A DNA stretch of 28,714 nt from Zancudomyces culisetae (GCA_001969505.1 LSSK01000243.1:14651-43364), one strand, 5' to 3'. Counted from the first letter of the stretch, positions 11,253 to 20,345 are shown. Notes: a model not told the origin generated them from the letters alone. Numbers and translations: made by a program.

Positions 11253-12025
11253 AAGAAGGGAAGAAGGGAAGAAGGGAAGAAGGGAAGAAGGGAAGAAGGG
11301 NNNNNNNNNNNNNNNNNNNNNNNNNNNNNNNNNNNNNNNNNNNNNNNNNNNNNNNNNNNNNNNNNNNNNNNNNNNNNNNNNNNNNNNNNNNNNNNNNNNN
11401 NNNNNNNNNNNNNNNNNNNNNNNNNNNNNNNNNNNNNNNNNNNNNNNNNNNNNNNNNNNNNNNNNNNNNNNNNNNNNNNNNNNNNNNNNNNNNNNNNNNN
11501 NNNNNNNNNNNNNNNNNNNNNNNNNNNNNNNNNNNNNNNNNNNNNNNNNNNNNNNNNNNNNNNNNNNNNNNNNNNNNNNNNNNNNNNNNNNNNNNNNNNN
11601 NNNNNNNNNNNNNNNNNNNNNNNNNNNNNNNNNNNNNNNNNNNNNNNNNNNNNNNNNNNNNNNNNNNNNNNNNNNNNNNNNNNNNNNNNNNNNNNNNNNN
11701 NNNNNNNNNNNNNNNNNNNNNNNNNNNNNNNNNNNNNNNNNNNNNNNNNNNNNNNNNNNNNNNNNNNNNNNNNNNNNNNNNNNNNNNNNNNNNNNNNNNN
11801 NNNNNNNNNNNNNNNNNNNNNNNNNNNNNNNNNNNNNNNNNNNNNNNNNNNNNNNNNNNNNNNNNNNNNNNNNNNNNNNNNNNNNNNNNNNNNNNNNNNN
11901 NNNNNAAGAAGGGAAGAAGGGAAGAAGGGAAGAAGGGAAGAAGGGAAGAAGGGAAGAAGGGAAGAAGGGAAGAAGGGAAGAAGGGAAGAAGGGAAGAAGG
12001 GAAGAAGGGAAGAAGGGAAGAAGGG
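11253..12025. repeat. AAGAAGGG tandem satellite interrupted by an assembly gap
   Basis: Six perfect 8-bp AAGAAGGG units (11253-11300) stand before the gap and fifteen (11906-12025) after it, all on the plus strand. A GGGA/GA-rich lead-in occupies 11231-11252. The plus strand is pure purine and G-triplets recur every 8 bases with 5-base AAGAA spacers, matching the usual G-quadruplex pattern. True copy number is unknown because the middle is not sequenced. Confidence 0.95.
11301..11905. other. Assembly gap (605 N)
   Basis: This is a run of 605 undetermined bases flanked on both sides by the same 8-bp repeat. 605 is not a multiple of 8, so either the gap size is an estimate or the hidden array contains imperfect units or other sequence. 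Confidence 1.
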
Positions 12026-12234
12026 GACAGGATTAAGCGTTGTAAATACACATTATTGTAGATAAATAGTTTTTTTTATTTTTTTATTTCCATAGACACA
12101 AAACCACTAACTAACAAATCTAAAAAGCAAAAAAAAGACCATACAATCGGTTAACAACAACTCAAAAACAACACAGATTTGCTGTACATTCAAAACACAA
12201 AACAAAAACAAACAAAGAAAAAAAGACGAGAAAG

Positions 12235-13470
12235 TCAAACATACAAATCGGTTATCCAACTTGTTAGTTCGCAATGTAACTTGGACTTTTTGTCATCCAT
12301 ATCTTTGGAAATAAACGATGTTTCAATAAACGTTGTGTGGTTTTGCAAGTGATCAAACCTGAAAACCGTTCCTTCCAGCCCCGAAAGCTCATCAGTTTGC
12401 TCGTTCAAGTCTTCTGTATGGGCATCGGGAGCCTTGCCTCTTACTGTTCGCAGCTTTTCACTATTAGTATTCCATAAACAAACGCAAACACCAATTTTTT
12501 TTTGTTTAGTATAGTTATTTACGCCTAAAAAAAAGTTGTAAAATAACAAGTAGTTCAGGACAAATTACATTTCTTCTTCAAGTTTGCAGCGTATCTCTGT
12601 AGGTGAAGCTGCTCCTTTGAGGTCACACTTGTTACAAGCCACTAAAATCGAGATTTCGTTGCTGGATTTCTGAACCGATATCAATAAATCGTAAAGAAAC
12701 CTAAGGTAGAAAAAAAAAAGTGATGAGGGATATGTTATTTAATTTATAAATACCATAGGCATATTACATACAAGTAAAAGTGTGAAACTTACTCCGCAAC
12801 TGAAAATGCATTTTTTTTGAATTCTACCGAATCGATAGTAAATATAACACCTGCAGTGATTGGCAAGTACTCCTTGTATCGAAAACGTAATTTAGGATGG
12901 CCAGGAACATCGACAATAAACATTGTTTTCTACAGAAATCGACAGCAGATACGAGCATAAAGTAAAGCGACAAACCATTTCAATATAAAAGTAAATCAGT
13001 AGGGAATTGGGAAGAAGAATTACCTGAGTACCGAGTAAATTGATAGTACAATCAGCTTCATTTACATCGATGGAAGTTTGAGTTGGCAGGACTAGCCCAT
13101 ATCTCAGCTATAAAAGTTTACACAAAGAGGTATAAGAGCCATTCTAATTAGAAATGTGGAAATAATCCAGAGTTGGTCGGATGCGATGAGTGGTTCTTAC
13201 CCAAGTCCATGCTGTAGTTTTTCCAGAGTCTGAGAGTCCAAGGATGACCAACCCATTCTTGCTTTTGCCAGCGGCTAATATTACATTAAAACAGTTTATA
13301 GGGTTTATAAAAGTTACATAAGGGCTATATAAATAAAGAGAGTAAATCAATCAAAAAAAAAAACAATAAAGTAAATGGTAATTACCGTGTCGTTTTCTCA
13401 AAAAGATATAGAAAAAAAAGATAATGAGTCCAACGCTCAAGCTCCAAGCCAAAATATCAAAGGAACTCAT
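12235..13470 (-). CDS. SRP102: SRP102, signal recognition particle receptor beta subunit (six exons)
   Basis: Exons are 13470-13386, 13274-13201, 13107-13024, 12929-12793, 12700-12569 and 12460-12235; joined they give 738 nt, or 245 residues, close to the yeast protein. One N-terminal membrane helix (about 9-24) anchors a Ras-like GTPase domain on the cytosolic face of the ER. Motifs in order are the P-loop GLSDSGKT (41-48), the switch I-like LPTQTSI (60-66), DVPGH (88-92, the SR-beta form of DxxG) and NKCD (150-153). The LEEEIEKLRTVRGKAP stretch across the last junction is typical of SR-beta. The protein holds SR-alpha (Srp101) at the ER and couples SRP-ribosome docking to translocation. Five introns of 92-111 nt have donors GTAATT, GTAAGA, GTAATT, GTAAGT and GTAATT. 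The gene is divergent from the HDDC2-like gene. Exon edges were chosen by frame and family motifs. Confidence 0.92.
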
Positions 13471-13940
13471 ACCTGAAAGATTGAAGAAAAAAACAAAAAG
13501 GCAAAGATTGATTTCTACTATATACTTAAATTACAATTTGAAGCTTCGTTGTTTTATTAGCAAGTATAGAGGATACTAAAAAGTATTTTTTATTTTGCGG
13601 GGATTGGAGTTTGTTATACGAGTCCCTCGCAATTAAAGGTTGGTAAATACAACAATTAAGTTTTACAAACAAATGTACACCCTCAATTGGCCCGTTTATT
13701 TTTCTTTGCCATCTGGGCGATTTTCCGCGATTTTTTTTTCTGTTGTTGTAAGGATCAGTTAATGGTAAACCCAAAAGCAAAAAATTTTGTCACAAAAATA
13801 AAATAAAAAGAAAGGCGAGGAAAGAAGAGGAGTGTATTTCAGATTTGAATAGCTTGAAGAATTATTAATAAAGGATTGTAAGGGACCGGGAAACTATTAA
13901 AACTATAGGATAGGGTATTGATATCTGAAATCAAATAGAG
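13471..13940. promoter_or_regulatory. Divergent promoter region, SRP102 / HDDC2-like gene
   Basis: These 470 bases separate two divergent intron-dense genes and must hold both promoters. A splice-acceptor-like sequence (T-rich tract ending TTTCAG) lies two bases before the SRP102 ATG, and a GTAATT donor-like site lies 62 bases further upstream, so a 5'-UTR intron (13534-13473) is possible. A minus-strand open frame at 13526-13780 has no recognisable features and is not called. Confidence 0.45.
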
Positions 13941-15132
13941 ATGGCGTCATATAGCGGAAAACTAGGATTTTACCATTTGGTTGAAAATCTGAAGGTACTT
14001 TTGATATTCTATGTTTAAAGTCTTTGTGTTTTATTCAAAAATGTGCTTGGGGAAAGTCGGGATTCAAGTATTAGTGGCTTGTGTAGTGATATATAATAAA
14101 ATTTGGTTGGAAACATAAACATAAAAATTGATATAAATGTGGATATGAATGCGAATAAATAGAAAACGAAGCGAACGGGTTGGGTAAACAACAAAATTCC
14201 AAACCCAGAGTCGATCTCAGATCATATGTATAGAATGAGCATTATTGCCTTTACGATAAATGATACCGGATTGAACAGAGACAGGTAGGTGGGGGTATTA
14301 TTTGCCGTAAATCCATATATATAAATATATATTGTAGCTTTATCAAAGGAATAGTGATTTATCATTTTCTGTGTAATTTATATAAACTCAATTCGATGCA
14401 AAGATGTATCAAGATGGCACTAGTTCACGACTTGGCTGAATCGCTAGTGGTACTAATTTTTTTTACACTTTTTTAATTACTAAATATGGAAATTCTTGTG
14501 TGTATTTTCTATCATATTGAGTGAAAAGTATGTTTTGTAAAACAGTAAGTGTGGGTCAATACTATTAGGGCGACATAACACCATATGATAAGGTACCAAA
14601 AGAAGAAAAGTTTCGAATGGAAAAGGTAGGTAACATAAGGGTAGTATTTGAAGGTAGAGGGGAGAGGAAGGGAGGCGAGAGGGTAAGGAGACAAGTACTA
14701 AAACTCAAATAAAACGTGTAGGAGGCAATGGACAGAATAAAAGACATGTTGGAGGATAAAGAGGTTGGAGCCGAGATTGAGGAGTTATGGCTAGAGTATG
14801 AACACGGGAAAACGGCAGAGGCACAGTTGGTAAAAGATATTGACAAGTTTGAGATGGTTGTGCAGGCGTATGAGTACGAAAAGGGTAAAGTTGTACACTG
14901 TTATTTATTTTCATACTTCATTAATGTTATTTTTGTGTGTATGTTGTTCAAATTAATGATAATCAAATAAAACGTAATGCAAATGTATTATCTGACGACA
15001 GAGCACGGTGTGAAGCTAGATTCGTTTTTCCATTATCCTGTGGAGTATTTTAATCATCCAAAGATCAAGGAGCTGGTAGCAGAGTTGTACAAAGAAAGGG
15101 ATATCTTAAAGAGCAGACCCACACCTGAATGA
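13941..15132 (+). CDS. HD-domain 5'-deoxynucleotidase, HDDC2/YGK1 family (six exons)
   Basis: Exons are 13941-13994, 14163-14284, 14404-14449, 14569-14625, 14722-14884 and 15002-15132; joined they give 573 nt, or 190 residues, the usual size for this family. Metal and catalytic residues of the HD fold are present: H39 in ESISDHMYR, H67-D68 in MALVHDLAES, D76 in GDITP, and D132/D134 in VKDIDKFEM. KRTGW near the start and EYEHGKTAEAQLVKDIDKFE are also characteristic. Relatives (YfbR, HDDC2, yeast YGK1/YBR242W) dephosphorylate deoxyribonucleoside 5'-monophosphates; that function is inferred by family. Intron donors are GTACTT, GTAGGT, GTACTA, GTAGGT and GTAAAG. The second intron needs a less common AAG acceptor (14401-14403). 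No single open frame covers more than one-third of the protein, so simple ORF calling misses the gene. Confidence 0.92.
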
Positions 15133-15744
15133 TTCCATAGGTGTTTTCTTTATGTTTATCTGTAATAACTGGCTAGTCCATAGAAGCAAAAATCAAAAAA
15201 AAAAACAAAGCCAAAAGAAAGGCCGAATATTTTTGAGGGTTTTTGAACTATATACACATATTATTAGAGGTTTTAGCATTGAATAGTAAGGGCACTGGAA
15301 TTAGGCAAAGTATGCTCCTGATAATAAATATTTCTTGAACAGAACACATATTAACTCAAAAAAGAAAAACTGGCAAACAATTGTGGAATTTTGCTGTTGA
15401 AATGAAATGTATTCAATGGCTAGAAAAAAATGGGTTTTGTTAAGATTAAAACATGAATGGCTTGCACGGCAAGACAGTACGATATAATACTGAAAGCGAG
15501 GGAAAGTAATGATGATAATAAAATCAAAGAAAATAAATAAAATAAGTTAGATTTGTAGGAGTTGTTAGCACAGCCAACAAGAGGATAATATGTAATCAAA
15601 CTCGCTGAAATACATAATAAGAGCTGAGGTGAGCCAAGGCCAAAAAAAAAAAGTCAAAGCAAAGAGATCTACTCGAAGCCAGACATTGAATTTTAGTGAC
15701 CAGTGGATAGTCCTGCGCAGCAGAAAAACCATAGCTAGGGGGAA
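15133..15744. other. Convergent intergenic region, HDDC2-like gene / SUN-family gene
   Basis: These 612 A/T-rich bases lie between the 3' ends of two convergent genes and probably contain both 3' UTRs and terminators. I see no coding signal or RNA gene here. Confidence 0.6.
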
Positions 15745-16989
15745 CTAGTACAAGACGTACTCGGCCTTGGCGCCAGGAGGCAAAGTGACAGTACAGCCAG
15801 CAGGCATGGTGCAAGAACCACCTTCGCACTTGCACTCACCACCTTCAGGGAATATACAGTTGCCAGTAAGACAGTTAATCTTGACGTTGTAAGTGGCAGC
15901 GGTTTGGAAGCCAGACTCAATGTACAAGTGGTTGAAGAAGACACTGATGTATGTGTTTCCATCTTTGGCTTGACCGGCACCAAAGTTGTATGGAGCCCAG
16001 TTTCCAACAGGCTTGTCAGCATCGCCCCAAATACATTGACCTTCATCACTTCCTTCCAAGTTTACGTAGAATTGAGAGCTGGTTCCCAACCAGTAGGTGT
16101 TTGGAACAACGTTGAGACCGATTGTGGAGCCTGGGTTTGCAACTGTGGGGATAAGCATGGCTTCGTTTCCTGGGTAGATGGTTTGACAGGCAGAGACTGA
16201 ACCACCCAAGGTGTTTCTCATGGTTACGTTGTCAACACTCTTTACACAGAATGGTCTGTCTGGGAATGGAAGTTGAAGAACACCGTTGGCATCACAGTAA
16301 AGACCACCGTTCATTGAGCCTGGACCAATTGGATCGTTTGCGCTTGGATCCCATTGGGCAGAGTAGTATCCAGGTGCACAAGCATATGGACACCATGATC
16401 CTCTGGTACATGCTTGGTTTGGTGACATTGCCCATCCTGCGTTCATTCCTTGTGGTGTGATTGGGTGTACGTTGTGTGAGTTTCCAGATTGCCATGGGAA
16501 GCTACATGTGTTTCCAGTTGAGGCAAGTGACAATCCAGAGGATTGGCTTACCTGTTCGACAGCTGGCTCTGATACAGGAGCTGAGGATGGTGCTGGTGAT
16601 GATTCAGATGTTGGGGATGGTGCTGGCTGAGATACTGCCTCAACTGGAGCTTGTGCCTGTTCTGGGCTGAAAGCATCTCTGGCTACGGTTGCTGGGTTAA
16701 CATTTTGTGGTTCAGATGATGATGCAGCTACTGGTGCTGCCTCTGCTACTGGTGTTACCTCTGGTGCTGGTGCTGCTGCTGGCACTGTTACTGTTACTGC
16801 TTCTTGAACAGGAACTACAACTGGGACATTTGTTGGCGCTGGGGATCCTCCATCAACGTATACTGTGACGAATTGCGTCTCATATACTACAACCACTTGT
16901 GGAACAGCCTGGTTGAACTCGTCTTGTGGGATTGGTGCTGAAAATGCGGCACCCAAGAGCCCAAGAATTGTGAAAGCTGATTTTCTCAT
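15745..16989 (-). CDS. SUN-family (GH132) secreted cell-wall glucosidase, SUN4/SIM1/UTH1-like
   Basis: This single-exon gene encodes 414 residues. A signal peptide (about 1-17, hydrophobic core TILGLLGAAFSA) is followed by a Val/Pro/Ala/Ser/Thr-rich low-complexity stretch to about residue 155, probably O-mannosylated. The cysteine-rich SUN domain fills the C-terminal 260 residues, with GNTCSFPWQSGNSH, NAGWAMSPNQAC, GSWCPYACAPGYYSAQWDP, SMNGGLYCD and PFPDRPFC in family order. The protein tail is rich in cysteines spaced as in Sun4 and Sim1. Family members act in the cell wall on beta-glucan and affect septation and ageing. I see no Lys-Arg Kex2 site, which several relatives have. Antisense open frames over this gene are shadows. 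The upstream intergenic region is unusually long. Confidence 0.93.
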   Translation of the reverse strand: MRKSAFTILGLLGAAFSAPIPQDEFNQAVPQVVVVYETQFVTVYVDGGSPAPTNVPVVVPVQEAVTVTVPAAAPAPEVTPVAEAAPVAASSSEPQNVNPATVARDAFSPEQAQAPVEAVSQPAPSPTSESSPAPSSAPVSEPAVEQVSQSSGLSLASTGNTCSFPWQSGNSHNVHPITPQGMNAGWAMSPNQACTRGSWCPYACAPGYYSAQWDPSANDPIGPGSMNGGLYCDANGVLQLPFPDRPFCVKSVDNVTMRNTLGGSVSACQTIYPGNEAMLIPTVANPGSTIGLNVVPNTYWLGTSSQFYVNLEGSDEGQCIWGDADKPVGNWAPYNFGAGQAKDGNTYISVFFNHLYIESGFQTAATYNVKINCLTGNCIFPEGGECKCEGGSCTMPAGCTVTLPPGAKAEYVLY

Positions 16990-18366
16990 TTTTTTTCTTC
17001 TTCCTATTGTTTAATCTCGGTTAATTTCGTTATCGCTTGAAGCTATTTCTAAAATTGATAATTTATTTCTTAAGTTCTTTAATCGAAGCCTTTGATGTTA
17101 GCAATTCTTATTTCTTTGAACGTCTAGTGTTGTATTACAACTGTTTTCTCTCCAATTACTGTTTACAAGTAAAAACAACCTGAAAAATGTATATCCGGAG
17201 GGTGTGTAATCAATAAACCTAAGAACAGTCTTCTAGTTTTCTTCCAAAGTAATCAATACTTTAGTTCTTGTAAACCAGTTTTTTTTATGAGTTTTTTTTA
17301 CTTTAATAAAGAAAGAACAGATACTGCGCGTTAGAGAAGAGATTCGGGTATTTAAAGATTTTTTTTGACTATATTGTTATGATAATCTTGTTACTCTTTT
17401 TTAGTTCCACTTCTTTATTTCTCGATTGCTAGAACTCAAAGAAATCAAACATATTCCTGGTAAATCCCCAACCAACAAAATTGCATTTCTTTATTTAGTA
17501 CCACTTTTGCACCATTTTTGCTTTTGTAATTGGTGCCTCAAAAGCTTTGAATTTCTAACATCTAAACTATTGATTTGTTATTTTTTATCGTTGTATAAGG
17601 TTTATGTAAGAGTAAACTATAACATTGCTTTAATTTATTACGATTAACATTAAAATAACCCAAAGTTATGTTTCCTTATTCCCATTTGCCTATCTTTGGT
17701 AATAGAGAATTTTAATTTTTTTACATAATGTATGCTGACTATTAGACGTACTTTTTTTTAAAATCACATAGCACTCATTGGACCGTCTGAATTAGCAAAG
17801 ACATGACATCTAAAATGCCAACACCCTCCTCCTTCTCTTCCTCTAACGATACTTCTTCCTGTTCAATAATGTACAAACACCCATCCCAGTTCTAGCCAAT
17901 TACATAATACTTTTTTATTGGCTCTTTCGTTTATGGCTCAATCTTTACAATAACTCGAAACTTTGCCTATCTTTTTTATTATTTTTGGCAGCAAAATAGG
18001 CAATACATAAAACTAACACAGCCTACACAAACTTTACGACCATTAGTTAATATGCGATTTCTTCAAAGATGATATTTTGCAGTTCACAGACTTATAATAA
18101 AGTAAAAAATACAAAGTCAGATGTCAAACTTCGCATCCGCTTCCAGATTTGGTGGGATAACAAAGTCAGAAAAAAAACCATCTTTAAAGCAGATTGCCAA
18201 ACTGGTTTATATTTTATTGTCCAGAAAAAAATTTTTTTCCCATACTAACTTCCCTATCAAGAATTCAGCTTGCCCAATTAACTAGGCATTTCATAGCTAA
18301 ATGAAACTGGATGAATATTACTCTTTTTTACTTTGTCACACCGCAAGAAAGGTTTGGAATCTCAAT

Positions 18367-18415
18367 GTTTTTGTTTTTGTTTTTGTTTTTGTTTTTGTTT
18401 TTGTTTTTGTTTTTG
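18367..18415. repeat. Perfect (GTTTTT)8 hexanucleotide array
   Basis: Eight uninterrupted GTTTTT units followed by a final G, within the gene-poor region. The open frame reading VFVFVF through it is a repeat artefact. Confidence 0.95.
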
Positions 18416-19966
18416 CAATGATATCAGTTTGTACTCTGCCCGACCCTTACCACTCATATTCCACATCTATAATTGTCCTTTGTTTCAACGCTACACTCCG
18501 ACATGCTAAACTTAACGTTGGTTTCCATAAAGGATATCGCTCTAACGAGCTTGAGTGTCCCAAAACTTAGCTGTTTATCCTGCTATGCTACAAAAAAAAA
18601 AAGTAACAACATCATCTTGTTAGTATCACTCACTCCCCCCTCCTTTGCGAGGTCTCTTTAGTGTCAAGAAAGCACATTTTGGTTTTTACAGACTACTAAC
18701 GATATATTGGACAACCTAGCTAGCAATAACTCTACATTAACGGTATTTTCTTTCAATTTCATCGTCTAGTTTACATTTTAATAATACCCAACTCTGTTGT
18801 CCAACCCTATACACACCAGCTCTTTGAGCACATGAACACACGAATCTATTCAGCTCATAATCTTTTTTCTAACTCCTTTTAATTTTTTTTTACAACTATT
18901 ACACATAGCCACTAATTTCTGCTAAAATCATCCTGGTTTGCGGCAAAATTCAATATTTGTAGTTTAAAGACCAACTCTGGCCAATGTTTGGAACTTTGTA
19001 AGTTTTGATTTCTGCGTTACATATGTTTTGGTTTTTTATTTCTCTCCATAACACCCAGATTGCTTATCTAATACCAAAACTTCAACGACTATTGGATCGC
19101 TGACTCTTCATTTATTTTGTAGGAAAAAATCAAGTACAAAAAAGAATAAAACCTCGCCTATAGATTTCGTGCAATTCATTGGCCAAGTATGTTTTTTTTT
19201 TCAAGTTTGGAATATTCAGGCCAATTTATTTTTATTCATTTTGCCCAACTTTGGTAAAAAATTTTAATTTGCTCTTCCCACTTAGGCTATATCATCTCAA
19301 CTAACGGATTCCATTACTGGTTCAAAAAAATAACGCAAAATGCTAACACTGTTATTGTGCAAGTGTATACTTTTTAATTTCTCTGCTTTGTAAATCTAGT
19401 ATATTAAAGAAAAAAGCAAACACCTCTTTAATGGTAACAAACTTGTGTTATAGACAATTTATCTTCTTGGGCCAATTGCCTGCTTCAGCGCTGCCAAACA
19501 AATAGCAGAAGCGTATGCTAAAAAAAGGATATTGAGAAATTATTCCTTTTTTTCTCTTGCTAATTTATTTCCCTGACTTTATATACCACACTACAAAGAC
19601 CAGTGAAATATCTGATGTAGATGAGCTGCTCAATTGTATTCATGATACGATTCACCAATGAATACTATTATTCATACCCTTTATATTCCTCAAGCTCATA
19701 ATACCATAACCTAATCGCACCTTTTTGGTAACTACAATCATCTCATCACCAACTCTCCTCTTCTAACCTATCCCTAATTGCATGGTTTTGGGATTTTTTT
19801 GGGATGGGAACATTGAATATACCGTTTTAGAGATATCAAAGGTTTGTGAGAATTGTGGTTGATTCTCCAACAGCCGAAGCCCTTAATTCAGTATCAATGC
19901 ATATGATTGCTTTCATGTTATGACCCCCACACCACTTGAACTTTTGCCCTAACACCACATCCTTAA

Positions 19967-19992
19967 CAACCATCACGTTCAACCATCACGTT
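19967..19992. repeat. Direct 13-bp duplication (CAACCATCACGTT x2)
   Basis: Two identical head-to-tail copies at 19967-19979 and 19980-19992. They lie about 75 bases before the candidate start codon at 20066. Confidence 0.9.
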
Positions 19993-20019
19993 CAAGCCTC
20001 AAACTACAAACCTCAAATA

Positions 20020-20061
20020 CATCATATATTATGCATCATATATTATACATCATACGTTATA
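20020..20061. repeat. 14-bp tandem repeat (CATCATATATTATG), three copies
   Basis: Three consecutive 14-bp copies (20020-20033, 20034-20047, 20048-20061), the third diverged (ACG for ATA), followed by a partial CATTATG whose ATG is the candidate start at 20066. Confidence 0.88.
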
Positions 20062-20065
20062 CATT

Positions 20066-20345
20066 ATGGATAAATTTTCAAGACAGTCTCACCAGCATGG
20101 CACTCCTAATTTTCACAGAGCTTCGACCACCTACCCTCCCCCCCCTCCTCCATGTAATCAACTGCCACTGTTTGTCTTGCTTTCGCATTTTAAAATCGTA
20201 CCATCAGGTATACTAGTTCTATATTTTCTTGTTTAGGAAAGTATCTGAAAAAATAGAAAAGCTAGAACACTGCATCAGATGTTTACCAGAGGAAATATCA
20301 CAAATGCAGAGTCAATGTTTTGAGACCATGTATGAGTCAGTGTGA
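20066..20345 (+). CDS. Weak candidate small two-exon gene of unknown function
   Basis: I do not recognise a family. Exon 1 would be 20066-20153, encoding 29 residues that begin MDKFSRQ and end in a proline run; exon 2 would be 20242-20345, encoding an amphipathic, probably helical segment with KIEKLEHC, RCLPEEISQMQ and a final MYESV. An 88-nt intron (donor GTAATC, acceptor AAG) joins them in frame to 62-63 residues. Exon 2 looks coding, and the stretch before it (TTTTCTTGTTTAG, ending 20236) resembles a strong acceptor. However, that first AG gives a stop in the exon 1 frame and the in-frame AAG is five bases further on. With the first AG and another upstream frame, an ATG would instead be assembled across the junction, giving 36 residues. 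The model is therefore uncertain. Confidence 0.25.

Larger units (their letters stand above)
11131..12234. other. Convergent intergenic region dominated by satellite and gap
   Basis: The region lies between the 3' ends of the MFS gene (plus) and SRP102 (minus), so it holds two terminators and no expected promoter. It consists of a purine-rich lead-in, the AAGAAGGG array with the N gap, and about 200 bases of A-rich sequence. Open frames crossing it are artefacts of the N run and the repeat. Confidence 0.8.
16990..20065. other. 3.1-kb gene-poor region upstream of the SUN-family gene
   Basis: I find no convincing gene on either strand. The part next to 16990 is the SUN gene promoter and leader; a TTTAAATA-like element on the minus strand at about 17347-17358 could be its TATA box. 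Other content is a perfect GTTTTT array (18367-18415), many T and A runs, a 13-bp direct duplication (19967-19992) and a 14-bp tandem repeat (20020-20061). Short open frames such as 17803-17895 (M-T-S-K start, Ser/Thr-rich, ~30 codons) are within chance expectation. No tRNA-like A and B box pair was found. Fast-evolving or noncoding genes cannot be excluded. Confidence 0.5.

Noticed and set aside
11155-12065. Long open frames of 270-298 codons on both strands across the N run
   Set aside because: They exist only because undetermined bases contain no stops and because the 8-bp repeat translates without stops; no real coding content.
12235-12549. A separate 104-codon gene at the SRP102 3' end
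   Set aside because: It starts at TTG inside intron 5; its C-terminal part is the last exon of SRP102.
14728-14970. A separate 80-codon gene starting MDRIKDMLED
   Set aside because: It is exon 5 of the HDDC2-like gene read into the following intron; its ATG is an internal methionine.
20208-20236. A 29-nt intron from GTATAC to TTTAG near 20.2 kb
   Set aside because: It is too short for spliceosomal splicing and puts exon 2 out of frame.
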